From positions 744,001 through 808,000 of the forward strand of contig NZ_CP049859.1 in the NCBI RefSeq assembly GCF_011400295.1: a stretch of 64,000 bases of DNA, given 5' to 3'. Position 1 is the stretch's first letter. Every line of letters begins with the position of its first letter. The translations under genes were made by a program, and so were the position numbers. This DNA comes from Erysipelothrix sp. HDW6A. GTDB taxonomy: Bacteria > Bacillota_I > Bacilli_A > Erysipelotrichales > Erysipelotrichaceae. This document shows positions 55,699 to 64,000 of the stretch, in pieces. The notes beneath the pieces were generated by a model. The model was not told the DNA's origin, made no database searches, and saw only the letters and a program-made list of their open reading frames with translations.

Positions 55699-56382
55699 AT
55701 GAGACTTGATAAATACCTTGCACATAATAACTACGGTACTCGAAAAGAAGTTCGTTCGATAATTAAAGAAAAAAGAGTAATAGTTAATGGGGAAGTAGTA
55801 ACGAATGCGGGCGAAATTTTGAATATAAATGAAGATGAAATATCCGTAGATGGATTAACGATCAACTACGTTGAAAACGTCTATTATATGATGAATAAAC
55901 CACAGAATTATGAATGTACACATATTGAAGATAAGTATCCTTCAGTTCTGGAACTCTTACCTACGAACCATAAAGACCTATTCTTTGTGGGACGTTTGGA
56001 TGTAGATACCGAAGGATTATTATTGATTACAAATGATGGTCAATTTTCTCATAGGATTGCTCATGGAAATAAGGATATCTATAAAACATATTATGTAGGT
56101 CTTAAAGATACATTTGATAAGACTTTCATCTCGGAATTGCAACAAGGCATTCCTCTAGATGGTGAACTATTAAAACCTGCAAAAGTAGAGATTGTTGAGG
56201 ATAAAGTAATATTATTATCCATTGGAGAAGGGAAGTATCATCAAGTGAAAAGGATGATGCATTACTGTAATAATGAGGTTACCTATCTTAAGAGGATAAG
56301 TATTGGAAATCTTAAGCTCGATGAGAGTTTAAATCTTGGAGAGTATAGAATGTTGACACACGAAGAAATAGCTTTGTTTTAA
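55699..56382 (+). CDS. rsuA: 16S rRNA pseudouridine synthase, RsuA family
   Basis: A 227-residue cytoplasmic enzyme converting a uridine of small-subunit rRNA to pseudouridine. The S4 RNA-binding domain is 1-~45 (MRLDKYLAHNNYGTRKEVRSII). The catalytic Asp lies in GRLDVDTEGLLLITNDG (about 94-110) and YHQVKRMMHYCNNEVTYLKR is the conserved C-terminal motif. TTAAGGAG precedes the ATG. The last ~127 bases of the gene are repeated, about 10 percent diverged, at 63071-63197, so this locus is the left border of an inserted operon. Confidence 0.92.
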   Translation: MRLDKYLAHNNYGTRKEVRSIIKEKRVIVNGEVVTNAGEILNINEDEISVDGLTINYVENVYYMMNKPQNYECTHIEDKYPSVLELLPTNHKDLFFVGRLDVDTEGLLLITNDGQFSHRIAHGNKDIYKTYYVGLKDTFDKTFISELQQGIPLDGELLKPAKVEIVEDKVILLSIGEGKYHQVKRMMHYCNNEVTYLKRISIGNLKLDESLNLGEYRMLTHEEIALF

Positions 56383-56393
56383 TTGAATGCTAT

Positions 56394-56420
56394 AAAAAAG
56401 GCGACCAGTGGTCGCTTTTA
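56394..56420. terminator. Bidirectional terminator between rsuA and the gene fragment
   Basis: GCGACC-AGT-GGTCGC (56401-56415) flanked by A and T runs. The same structure recurs at 63211-63234 in the right repeat. Confidence 0.85.
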
Positions 56421-56552
56421 TTGTGAAATTACTATGTCATTGGTGAAACCATCTGCATCAATAATCAGTGATGGAAGTAGAGAGTTTGATGAATTGTGGT
56501 TGATGTTACCAATTTGAGATTCGGAGTATCCTGACTTTCTGTTGTTAAGTGA
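56418..56552 (-). pseudogene. C-terminal fragment of the DUF4097-like gene
   Basis: Reads LNNRKSGYSESQIGNINHNSSNS and …SLIIDADGFTNDIVISQ to a stop at 56418, parallel to the last 43 residues of the gene at 63233. It has no start and no upstream part: a leftover of the duplication. Confidence 0.85.
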
Positions 56553-56638
56553 ATGTGGAAAATAACATATCAATTTATAGATTTAATCGAAATATACTAA
56601 TAAAAAATGTATTGTTCTGGTTCATCGAACACAAACTA

Positions 56639-56652
56639 TGATAGCGCTAACA
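56639..56652 (+). promoter_or_regulatory. Candidate cre site for CcpA upstream of the sugar operon
   Basis: TGATAGCGCTAACA fits the catabolite-response consensus TGWAANCGNTNWCA with one mismatch and is nearly palindromic. A second dyad, TGGAGC-AAT-GCTCCA (56661-56675), follows and might bind the RpiR-type regulator. Confidence 0.6.
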
Positions 56653-56741
56653 ACGTTTTCTGGAGCAATGCTCCAAAACAGTAGAAAGCACTGGACTACC
56701 AAAAAATTAATGGCATAATTAACCTGAAAAGGAGAAGTATT

Positions 56742-58052
56742 ATGAAAGAAATAGTAATGAATGGTTTGTTAAAAATTGCTTCAAAGATTCAAGCACAGAG
56801 ACATATGTCGGCAATTCGGAATGCATTTAGTTTGATGTTACCGCTCTTTATTACGGGTGCATTTTCAACATTATTGTTAAATGTTGTTCTATCGACAACT
56901 ACAAGTGGTATGAGTCTTGCAAAAGTAGATGGTTTTGGTTGGCTTGCTAACTTTTCACCGATGTTTGAAGCGGCTAACTACGCAACAATGAATTTTATGA
57001 CAATTGGAATTATTGTACTGATTGCACTTGAACTTGGTAAAAGTTATGGGCACGATGAGTTTATTCTTCCAGTAGTGGCTTTAGCAAGTTATATAACATT
57101 GACTAAAACAATTGGTGTGATCGACGTTGATGGAACACAACATGTTCTTAAAAATGTTTTACCTAGTATTTTCACCAATGCTCAAGGATTGTTCTTAGGA
57201 ATGATAGCATCTATTGTTTCCAGCGAGATATATATAAAAATAGTTAAGTACAAGAAGTTTGAAATAAAAATGCCTGACACTGTTCCTTCAAACGTTGCTA
57301 AAGCATTTTCAGTATTAGTTCCATCAGTTATTACTATCTTAACAATATCAGCATTTGGTATGGTATTTGAAATGATATTTAATATTCCAATCTATCAAGC
57401 TATAGATTTGCTAATTCAAACACCACTAAAAGGTATAATGACTGGATTACCAGGATATTTAGTAACCGTAATTTTCACCCAATTACTATGGAGTTTTGGG
57501 ATTCATGGAGGAAATGTCATGAAGCCTATAACTGCAGCACCATTTATGACTGCTTTAGCTGAAAATGAGGCGGCTGTTTTAGCAGGAGAAGTTCCTAAAA
57601 ACATTATTAACCATGCATTTAATGGAACTTTCATAGCAGTTACAGGAGCAGGTGTCACCGGTGCATTATTAATAGCAGTATTTATATTTTCTAAGAGAAA
57701 AGATGAGCGAAAGATTGCAGGTTTATCCGTTGCGCCTGCATTATTCAATATTAATGAGCCTGTGATCTTTGGAATGCCAATTGTGTTAAACCCAATTTAT
57801 ATGATTCCATTTATCTTAGCGCCTGTTGCCTCCGCAATATTTGCTTACTATATGACAAAAGTTGGATTTGCATATCCAATGTACATTACAGTTCCTTGGA
57901 CAACTCCACCACTATTAAGGTCATTTATTGCCACAGGTGGTCATATCGGAACAGTGATTACAGAAGCAATGTCTATATTATTATGTACAGTAATTTATAC
58001 TCCTTTTGTATTAATCTCTAACAAGCAAAATAACAATCAAGAAATGTTATAA
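56742..58052 (+). CDS. PTS sugar transporter subunit IIC, cellobiose/chitobiose (Lac) family
   Basis: A 436-residue membrane permease subunit with about ten hydrophobic segments. The N-terminus LLKIASKIQAQRHMSAIRNAFSLMLPLFITGAF and the LWSFGIHGGNVMKPITAAPFMTAL and FNINEPVIFGMPIVLNP motifs are those of EIIC proteins for cellobiose, chitobiose and related beta-glycosides; NEPVIFG contributes to the sugar site in the family. EIIA and EIIB are not encoded here, so the protein must borrow them from elsewhere. AAAAGGAG precedes the ATG. First gene of a five-gene operon. Confidence 0.92.
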   Translation: MKEIVMNGLLKIASKIQAQRHMSAIRNAFSLMLPLFITGAFSTLLLNVVLSTTTSGMSLAKVDGFGWLANFSPMFEAANYATMNFMTIGIIVLIALELGKSYGHDEFILPVVALASYITLTKTIGVIDVDGTQHVLKNVLPSIFTNAQGLFLGMIASIVSSEIYIKIVKYKKFEIKMPDTVPSNVAKAFSVLVPSVITILTISAFGMVFEMIFNIPIYQAIDLLIQTPLKGIMTGLPGYLVTVIFTQLLWSFGIHGGNVMKPITAAPFMTALAENEAAVLAGEVPKNIINHAFNGTFIAVTGAGVTGALLIAVFIFSKRKDERKIAGLSVAPALFNINEPVIFGMPIVLNPIYMIPFILAPVASAIFAYYMTKVGFAYPMYITVPWTTPPLLRSFIATGGHIGTVITEAMSILLCTVIYTPFVLISNKQNNNQEML

Positions 58053-58089
58053 TAAGAGAAAATAGAAAGTATTACTTAAGGAGATAATA

Positions 58090-58986
58090 ATGATCACTCA
58101 TAAAATTAAACGGTTAGAAAAAGATAATATTTTAAGCCCGCAGGAAAGTGAAATTGCTAAATATATTGAAAGTAATCCAGAAAGCATTTTAAATCTTTCC
58201 ACCTATGAACTTGCTGATGCGAGTTATGTGAGTGTTTCAACTATTATAAGATTTTGTCAAAAAATTGGATTCAAAGGGTATCGTGAATTTAAAACACAAT
58301 ACAGCCTGGAATACAAAGAATATATGAAGGTTAGAAACAAATTAAATGATTTACCTTTCAATCAAAATTCAACATTAAAAGATGTGATGAACACCGTTCC
58401 TTTGATCTATTACAAAACCGTGGAAGATACTCAAACATATCTTAATTACTCAATGGTAGAGTGGTGTGTGAATGAAATTAAGAAAAGTGATATCGTCATT
58501 CTATATGGTGATGGAATAAATTACCACATAGCAAAATCTGCAGCACATAGAATGAACTCTTTAGGCGGAAATGCAGTAGCATACAATTCATTTCATGGAC
58601 AACAGGTAAGATTCCGTTTGGAAATGGGTCAAAGAGTATTTTCCATAGTTGTTTCACATCATGGTGATAATGTAAATATGGTAAATATTGTAAATAGATT
58701 AAATACATTAGATATGAAGTATGTGCTTGTTACAAGAATGGGCAACAACGCACTTTCACGTTTATCATCAAAAAGACTAGAAGTTATGATTACACAAAAA
58801 TCATTAGAACTGTCTGACTTGGTGTTTTCGTTATCATCAGGATATATTTTAGAAATTTTGGTTGTTATGACATTGATACAAAATTATGAAGTATTAGATA
58901 AAATTCAGAAACAGAGAGATAATGAAAGAGAGATTAGAAAGCAGTATGAAAAAGATCAAGATAGTTACGATTGGCGGAGGGAGTAG
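58090..58986 (+). CDS. RpiR-family transcriptional regulator
   Basis: 298 residues: an N-terminal HTH_6 domain (LSPQESEIAKYIESNPE…SYVSVSTIIRFCQKIGFKGYREFK, about 17-75) and a C-terminal SIS sugar-phosphate-binding domain (DIVILYGDGINYHIAKSAAHRMNSLG, about 137-162; VVSHHGDNVNMVNIVNRL). It lies 37 bases after the EIIC gene with AAGGAGATA and overlaps the glycosidase gene by 41 bases. It should control the operon in response to the imported phospho-sugar. Confidence 0.92.
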   Translation: MITHKIKRLEKDNILSPQESEIAKYIESNPESILNLSTYELADASYVSVSTIIRFCQKIGFKGYREFKTQYSLEYKEYMKVRNKLNDLPFNQNSTLKDVMNTVPLIYYKTVEDTQTYLNYSMVEWCVNEIKKSDIVILYGDGINYHIAKSAAHRMNSLGGNAVAYNSFHGQQVRFRLEMGQRVFSIVVSHHGDNVNMVNIVNRLNTLDMKYVLVTRMGNNALSRLSSKRLEVMITQKSLELSDLVFSLSSGYILEILVVMTLIQNYEVLDKIQKQRDNEREIRKQYEKDQDSYDWRRE

Positions 58987-60313
58987 TTACACACCAGAAT
59001 TGATAGAAGGATTTATTAAGAGAAGAGATCGTCTAAATATTGGTGAAATATGGTTGGTAGATATTGAATCTGGTCGAGAAAAATTGGAAATTGTCGGCGC
59101 GATGGCAAAACGTATGATTCAGGCTGCAGGACTTGACTGGGATGTTAAATTGACACTTGATAGAGTTGAAGCACTTGAAAATGCAGATTTTGTAACTACT
59201 CAATTTAGAGTAGGTCGACTGGATGCAAGGATAAAAGATGAAAGAATTCCTGCGAAATATGGAATGCTTGGTCAAGAAACAAACGGTGCTGGTGGAATTT
59301 TTAAGGCATTTAGAACTATCCCTGTAATTCTTGATATTATTAGTGACATGAAAGAGTTATGTCCCAATGCTTGGCTAGTAAATTTTACGAACCCTGCAGG
59401 TATGGTTACCGAAGCAGCAATAAATGTTGGTGGATGGAAACGTACAGTTGGTCTTTGTAACGTTCCAGTTGGTTCATTTAAGAAAAATCATGAAGCAATG
59501 GGATATAAAGAAGATGATAATGAACTATTTATGAAGTTTGCTGGCTTAAATCACTTCCATTGGCATCGAGTATGGGATAAAGAAGGAAACGAAATAACAG
59601 ATATACTTATTGAGAGGATGCATAATCCCAATGCATTATCTAAAACAGCAGAGAACGAATTGAAAAACATTAAAAAAATTCCATTTATTTATGAGCAAAT
59701 CAAGAGTCTTAATATGCTACCATGTGGATACCACAGATATTACTATATGTCTGATGAAATGCTAGGTAACTCATTAGTTGAATTCGAGAAGAATGAGACA
59801 CGAGCAGAGGTAGTTAAGAAAACAGAAGCGGAATTATTTGAGTTGTATAAAGACCCAGAATTGGACTATAAGCCAGAGCAACTCACTAAGCGTGGTGGAA
59901 GTTATTATTCAGACTCAGCATGTGAACTTGTTGCTTCTATTGTAAATAATTCTAAAGAAATAATGGTTGTAAGCACCGCTAATAAAGGGTCGATTTCGGA
60001 CCTACCATACAATAGTGTGGTAGAAGTTAGTTCTGTCATTACTTCAGAAGGTCCAGAGCCGATAACATGGGGATCATTCCCTTCGACTATTAGAGGCCAG
60101 TTACAGCTGATGAAATCAATGGAAGAAACAGTGATTGAAGCTGCAATTAAAGGTGACTACTCACTTGCACTTCAAGCGTTTACAATTAATCCTCTAATTG
60201 TTAGTGGAAACAAGTGTAAAGCAATGTTGAATGAAATGCTTGTTGCGAATAAAGATGACCTTCCAAACTTTAAGCAAGAAATTAATAAAGTTGAATCTGG
60301 ATTATATGATTAA
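58946..60313 (+). CDS. Glycoside hydrolase family 4, 6-phospho-beta-glucosidase type
   Basis: The start chosen is the ATG at 58946 so that the Rossmann motif KIKIVTIGGGSSYTPELIEG opens the protein; an ATG at 58922 would add eight residues. 455 residues. GH4 enzymes need NAD+ and a divalent metal and cleave phosphorylated disaccharides by an oxidation/elimination route. Landmarks: NFTNPAGMVTEA, the metal-ligand Cys in VGLCNVPVG and His in FAGLNHFHWHRV, GSYYSDSA and VEVSSVITSEGPEPI. It should split the sugar phosphate delivered by the EIIC. It overlaps the next gene by 8 bases. Confidence 0.92.
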   Translation: MKKIKIVTIGGGSSYTPELIEGFIKRRDRLNIGEIWLVDIESGREKLEIVGAMAKRMIQAAGLDWDVKLTLDRVEALENADFVTTQFRVGRLDARIKDERIPAKYGMLGQETNGAGGIFKAFRTIPVILDIISDMKELCPNAWLVNFTNPAGMVTEAAINVGGWKRTVGLCNVPVGSFKKNHEAMGYKEDDNELFMKFAGLNHFHWHRVWDKEGNEITDILIERMHNPNALSKTAENELKNIKKIPFIYEQIKSLNMLPCGYHRYYYMSDEMLGNSLVEFEKNETRAEVVKKTEAELFELYKDPELDYKPEQLTKRGGSYYSDSACELVASIVNNSKEIMVVSTANKGSISDLPYNSVVEVSSVITSEGPEPITWGSFPSTIRGQLQLMKSMEETVIEAAIKGDYSLALQAFTINPLIVSGNKCKAMLNEMLVANKDDLPNFKQEINKVESGLYD

Positions 60314-61733
60314 GTTTGGAACTGGTGGATTTCGAGCTATTATTGGTGATGAATTTACTAAAAATAATATTACTAAAATTGCCAATGGACTTGTTAAAAT
60401 AATACAAGAAGATGATCTTAAGAAAGATGTAATAATAGGGTATGATCGTCGATTTCTCTCGAAAGAAGCAGCATTATGGGTGTCTAAAGTCTTGACAGAT
60501 GCTAAGATAAAAGTAAAATTTATTAATAAATCAACACCAACACCTATGATTATGTATGGTGTAGCTACTGAAAATATAGACTTAGGAGTAGCCATTACAG
60601 CGAGTCATAATCCAGCACTATATAATGGTATTAAACTTTTCAAGACCGGTGGAGTAGATGCAGATGTTAAATTCACAGATCGTGTTGAAAAGTTAGCAAA
60701 TAAAGCAATAGAAACTAAGTTTGATGCAGATGATTTTCACAGTATTGTTTCAAGTGAATATTTCAAGTATTACGACATCTCAGATGATTATGTTGATGCG
60801 ATTGCTTCACAAATCCAAACTAACCAAATTGCAAATTCTAATATAAGAGTTGGTCTTGATCCTATCTATGGAGTATCAGAGAAGTCGTTAAGAAAGCTCT
60901 TTAAGATGGCAAGTTGTGAAGTACTAGTTATTAATGAAATTCATGATACTTTGTTCGGAGGAAAAATTCCAACGCCTACACTTGCAAACTTAGAGCAATT
61001 AAAAGAATTTGTCTGTAAAAATAGTCTTGATATTGGAATTGCAACGGATGGTGATGCTGATCGTATTGGTGTTATTGATGATAAAGGAAACATGCTCCAT
61101 CCTAACGAAATACTAATGTTAATATACTATTACTTACTCGAATACAGAAAAGAGACTGGCCCAATTGTAAGAAATATATCAACAACTCATATATTAGACA
61201 AAATTGCTCATGATTTTGAACAAGAAGTTTATGAGGTTCCAGTTGGATTTAAAAATATATCGCAAAAAATGGTTGAAGTCGATGCACTGATAGGCGGAGA
61301 GTCCAGTGGAGGACTAACAATTAGAGGACATATTAATGGTAAAGATGGAATCTATGCAGCTATGGTACTTGTTGAAATGATTGCGGTCACTGGTAAATCT
61401 ATTTCCACGCTTTATAGGGAAGTGGTGGATCGTTATGGAAGCACAAAAATAATTGAAAAAGAGTATAGATTTAGCTTCGAACAAAAAAGACTTTTTTTAG
61501 AAAAAACAAAGCAAAATATGATTAGCTTACAAGGGTTTGAGACTATAATCCTACATGACGGTATTAAATTAATTGATAAAAATAATTGGATACTAGTTCG
61601 TTTATCAGGGACAGAGCCTCTTTTGCGCATTGTTGCAGAGATACCTGAAAAAGGCGACATAGATGAGAAGTTAATAGTACTTCTTGATCAATTAGATTTA
61701 AGAGAAGGAGAAGGTAATGAAATTAATAGTTAA
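60306..61733 (+). CDS. Phosphohexose mutase (phosphoglucomutase/phosphomannomutase family)
   Basis: The start is the ATG at 60306 (MIKFGTGGFRAIIGDEF), inside the end of the glycosidase gene. 475 residues in the four-domain alpha-D-phosphohexomutase layout: catalytic phospho-Ser in AITASHNPALYNGIK, the metal loop TDGDADRIGV, the sugar-binding loop GGESSGGLTIRGHI and the phosphate-binding loop RLSGTEPLLRI. It interconverts hexose 1- and 6-phosphates, perhaps channelling the products of the GH4 enzyme. It overlaps the deacetylase gene by 17 bases. Confidence 0.92.
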   Translation: MIKFGTGGFRAIIGDEFTKNNITKIANGLVKIIQEDDLKKDVIIGYDRRFLSKEAALWVSKVLTDAKIKVKFINKSTPTPMIMYGVATENIDLGVAITASHNPALYNGIKLFKTGGVDADVKFTDRVEKLANKAIETKFDADDFHSIVSSEYFKYYDISDDYVDAIASQIQTNQIANSNIRVGLDPIYGVSEKSLRKLFKMASCEVLVINEIHDTLFGGKIPTPTLANLEQLKEFVCKNSLDIGIATDGDADRIGVIDDKGNMLHPNEILMLIYYYLLEYRKETGPIVRNISTTHILDKIAHDFEQEVYEVPVGFKNISQKMVEVDALIGGESSGGLTIRGHINGKDGIYAAMVLVEMIAVTGKSISTLYREVVDRYGSTKIIEKEYRFSFEQKRLFLEKTKQNMISLQGFETIILHDGIKLIDKNNWILVRLSGTEPLLRIVAEIPEKGDIDEKLIVLLDQLDLREGEGNEINS

Positions 61734-62490
61734 AGCAGATGATTGGGGCTCTACACCTGGAGTAACTGATGGAATTGCGAAAGCAATAACAGAAGGGGTA
61801 GTACGCGATACGTCATTTCTTGCAAACTCAGTGCATTTTGATTATGCGGTATCTAAAGCAAATGAAATTGGATTAAATGATTTGGGCTTGCATCTAACAT
61901 TAACCTATGGGAAATCAATACTTGGGCACGAAGAAGTTCCGAGCATAACGGACAAAGAAGGATACTTTTATAGAAGTCCGGAGAAAATTCCGAAGGAATT
62001 TAGTGTTGGTGAAGTCGAGAGGGAGTTTCGAGCACAACTTAAGAGATTTAAAGAGTCTGGTAAAAAGTTGACTCATATTGACTCACATCATCATATACAT
62101 ACTCTGTTAGGTCCAGAAGTATTTGAAGTGGTTATGAAAATTGCTAGTGAGGAAAATGTCCCAGTTAGAAGACCACTTTCAGATATGATAGAAATTACTA
62201 AACGATACAATATTCGTCTAACAGATAAACTTGATTTAAATTTTGGTGGAGGCAAAAATGAAAAGAAATCTACAATATCACATTTCTTAGGAATACTTGA
62301 AAAGTATATTAATACCGATGAGATTGTAGAAGTAATGTGTCACCCTGGAATTGTTGATCAAAATTTACGTGAAATATCAAGCTTTACTACTTTAAGAGAA
62401 ATAGAGCTGAATACACTAACAAGTCACGAAGTATTAGAATATGTAAAAAGACATAACATAGAGCTGGTTAACTTTTCATCTGTGAAATGA
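61717..62490 (+). CDS. chbG: ChbG/YdjC-family carbohydrate deacetylase
   Basis: 257 residues. ChbG removes an acetyl group from N-acetylated (phospho)disaccharides such as diacetylchitobiose-6-phosphate so that the glycosidase can act. Motifs: the metal site KADDWGSTPGVT with Asp-Asp, LHLTLTYG with His, HIDSHHHIHTL (about 118-128), CHPGIVD. It begins inside the mutase gene and ends the operon before a strong terminator. Its presence suggests the sugar carries N-acetyl groups. Confidence 0.92.
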   Translation: MKLIVKADDWGSTPGVTDGIAKAITEGVVRDTSFLANSVHFDYAVSKANEIGLNDLGLHLTLTYGKSILGHEEVPSITDKEGYFYRSPEKIPKEFSVGEVEREFRAQLKRFKESGKKLTHIDSHHHIHTLLGPEVFEVVMKIASEENVPVRRPLSDMIEITKRYNIRLTDKLDLNFGGGKNEKKSTISHFLGILEKYINTDEIVEVMCHPGIVDQNLREISSFTTLREIELNTLTSHEVLEYVKRHNIELVNFSSVK

Positions 62491-62511
62491 TAATCACTGT
62501 TAAAAAAGGTT

Positions 62512-62548
62512 ATAATATCGCCATCAATATATGATGGCGATTATTATT
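62512..62548. terminator. Sugar operon terminator
   Basis: Long stem ATAATATCGCCATCA/TGATGGCGATTATTAT (62512-62526 with 62532-62547, one mismatch). The AT-rich flanks would serve both strands. Confidence 0.85.
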
Positions 62549-63070
62549 TATGATGCAAAATATATTTTTGAATTAATTAGATAGATATAGAACAGCGATA
62601 GATTGAGTGGAGAATATCTCAAACACTCGTATAAATGATATGATAACTTAAATTTGTGTGCTTACGAATAAATATTGTTTTGATTATTTCCAGTTGCATT
62701 ACGAAATGGTATTGGGTTAAAAAAATTGCAATAGCTCTTATGCTTGTCTTTGAAGATGCTTAGAAGACAAATGTAGCTAATGAAGATGTAGAAATTTTCG
62801 AAATAAGAAATAATGGAGATGACCTTAAAATTGCCTTTACTCATGTGACTAAAGTCCATGACTTTTTTCTATATTGGAAAGACTGGTATCTTCGCTGGAA
62901 AAATTGCGAGTATAGAAAACGATATTCAAGTGTAATGGAGAAGAAAGATCATAAGGCATTAATATACCCCATCACTATGTCATAAAATATGCATAATATG
63001 GTACTTGGAAAGAGCACCGTATGATTATTATAGACAAATAGTAAAGTTTAATAAGGCAGTACTAACGATT
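62549..63070 (+). other. Non-coding right border of the inserted operon
   Basis: No intact gene. A frame of about 50 codons ending near 62985 (DDLKIAFTHVTKVHDFFLYW…) might be the tail of a lost gene, but I recognise nothing and it has no start. Rearranged border DNA is the most likely reading. Confidence 0.4.
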
Positions 63071-63197
63071 GATGCATTACTGTAATAATGAGGTTACCTA
63101 TCTTAAGAGGACAAGTATAGGAGAACTTAAACTCAATGAGAGTTTAGATCTTGGAGAGTATAGAATGCTCACGCAGGAAGAAATAGCTTTGTTTTAA
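63071..63197 (+). pseudogene. rsuA 3' fragment
   Basis: The last ~41 codons of an rsuA gene, in frame to a stop at 63195-63197, reading HYCNNEVTYLKRTSIGELKL and …EYRMLTQEEIALF. Differs from the complete copy at 55699 at several residues. It has no start. Confidence 0.88.
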
Positions 63198-63368
63198 TTG
63201 AATGTTAAAAAAAAGGCGACCAGTGGTCGCTTTTATTGTGCAATTATTATGTCATTGGAGAAGCCATCTGCATCAATAATCAGTGAAGGAAGTTGTGAGT
63301 TTGATGAAGCATGGTTAATGTTACCTATTTGAGATTCGGAGTATCCTGACTTTCTATTATTGAGTGAG
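63071..63368. repeat. Right copy of ~297-bp direct repeat flanking the sugar operon
   Basis: Starts abruptly inside rsuA sequence (GATGCATTACTGTAATAATG) and runs into the DUF4097-like gene. The partner is 56256-56552. Confidence 0.85.
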
Positions 63369-64000
63369 TTTGAGAAGCCACTTAGTTTAAAGTGATGTGC
63401 AAAAGAATTGTCACCTTCATGGATTGTAAGTTTATTTGAAAAGCCCTCCAACTTAAGTTTAAGTCCAAGATTTATGTTTTCAAGTTCTATTTCACTAGAA
63501 AATGTATTTGAAGAAATTACCCCGGAAATATTGTCAGTCTTCATTTCAACAATCATTGCCTTAATATCAAATAATGAATCGATATTACGAATAAACATCG
63601 ATGTATTTAATGAGTTTATCTCAAAATATTCTAAGTTTCGAGACACTTCTGAATCCATATTAAGATTATGAACCAAACCATTTATTTCAATACTTCCAGA
63701 GAAAGATTCTGGCAAGTATATATCAACATTTTTAAATTTTGGTGTCACACAGATGCCAATTGTAAGCGACTGAGCACAGAAATCTGTAGCTCCATTAATT
63801 ACAAGTTTATTATTGATCATGGATGTTGAGTAGTCTTGATGATCTCCAAAAGACTCAACCTTTACTTGATCATCCTGTGTAAAATAGATGTTTAGTGATT
63901 CGAATAAAGACGCATTCACAACTAATGTTTCAATCGAATTATTAAACAGCTCTTCTCTTTGTTCAAAGGAGCTGGATACTGTAACGGTATCAAGAGTATT
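63233..64000 (-). CDS. DUF4097-like protein, partial
   Basis: At least 255 residues; the frame is open to the right edge, so the N-terminus lies outside. The visible part is almost all beta strands in short alternating steps with many Asn, Ser and Gly (SGSIEINGLVHNLNMDSEVS, MKTDNISGVISSNTFSSEIELENINLGLKL), the appearance of the DUF4097/putative adhesin beta-solenoid often found downstream of DUF1700-type membrane proteins. The C-terminus is DADGFSNDIIIAQ. No function can be assigned. Its 3' end is the part duplicated at 56418-56552. Confidence 0.7.
   Translation of the reverse strand, partial: NTLDTVTVSSSFEQREELFNNSIETLVVNASLFESLNIYFTQDDQVKVESFGDHQDYSTSMINNKLVINGATDFCAQSLTIGICVTPKFKNVDIYLPESFSGSIEINGLVHNLNMDSEVSRNLEYFEINSLNTSMFIRNIDSLFDIKAMIVEMKTDNISGVISSNTFSSEIELENINLGLKLKLEGFSNKLTIHEGDNSFAHHFKLSGFSNSLNNRKSGYSESQIGNINHASSNSQLPSLIIDADGFSNDIIIAQ

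Larger units (their letters stand above)
56256..56552. repeat. Left copy of ~297-bp direct repeat flanking the sugar operon
   Basis: Covers the rsuA 3' end, its terminator and the last ~45 codons of a DUF4097-like gene on the other strand. The right copy is 63071-63368. Identity is about 88-90 percent by eye. Confidence 0.85.

Noticed and set aside
62549-63070. A small protein gene at about 62780-62985
   Set aside because: No start codon with a ribosome site, an in-frame stop near the beginning, and no recognisable domain.

Overview
The window is AT-rich, with short intergenic gaps, strong GGAGG-type ribosome binding sites, intrinsic terminators and LPXTG cell-wall sorting signals. This points to a low-GC Gram-positive (Bacillota). 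The mix of LPXTG proteins carrying Listeria-Bacteroides (InlB B) repeats with a gshF-type glutathione gene suggests Erysipelotrichia, perhaps Erysipelothrix. That placement is a recognition-based guess; no rRNA or other marker gene is present to test it.

Layout. Positions 1-26.5 kb are an accessory zone built of insertion sequences and their wreckage (ISLre2, IS3, IS110, ISL3, IS256, IS1182). Scattered in it are four large LPXTG surface-protein genes (1069, 6109, 11189, 17601), an AbiH-type phage-defence gene (4942), a lipoprotein (9359-9934) and a ruined defence locus (15198-15882). The ruined locus is an hsdM fragment joined at an IS scar to a decayed CHAT caspase-like protease. Most transposases carry stops, frameshifts or deletions. 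At 26.5-32.1 kb lies an intact five-gene operon: arsR, acr3, arsC, a MATE exporter and gshF (glutathione synthesis). It has a clear promoter and operator. An apparently intact IS3 element with a programmed -1 frameshift follows (32194-33998). Next come a regulator that fuses a degenerate ABC ATPase domain to a LytTR domain, an ABC transporter pair (34194-36805) and an intact ISLre2 (36885-38285).

From 38.8 to 54.7 kb is a surface-protein block: a beta-helix/InlB-repeat protein (38831), a giant LPXTG protein interrupted by one frameshift (42478-48224), a response regulator/histidine kinase pair, a small exported membrane protein that shares a domain with the giant protein, and another beta-helix/InlB-repeat protein (51810). 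The right part is quieter: an NAD(P)-binding protein, the pseudouridine synthase rsuA, and a sugar operon (EIIC, RpiR regulator, GH4 glycosidase, hexose phosphate mutase, ChbG deacetylase). This operon sits between two ~297-bp direct repeats. Each repeat holds the 3' end of rsuA plus the 3' end of a DUF4097-like gene, so the operon looks inserted between these two convergent genes.

The least explained signal is a set of four short, independently promoted and terminated RNA-like loci (about 14878-15010, 25302-25471, 38419-38553, 42059-42185). They share a GTTCG...CCACCATT 3' core just before the terminator, have no attached reading frame, and lie near surface-protein genes and IS ends. I could not match them to an RNA family I know.
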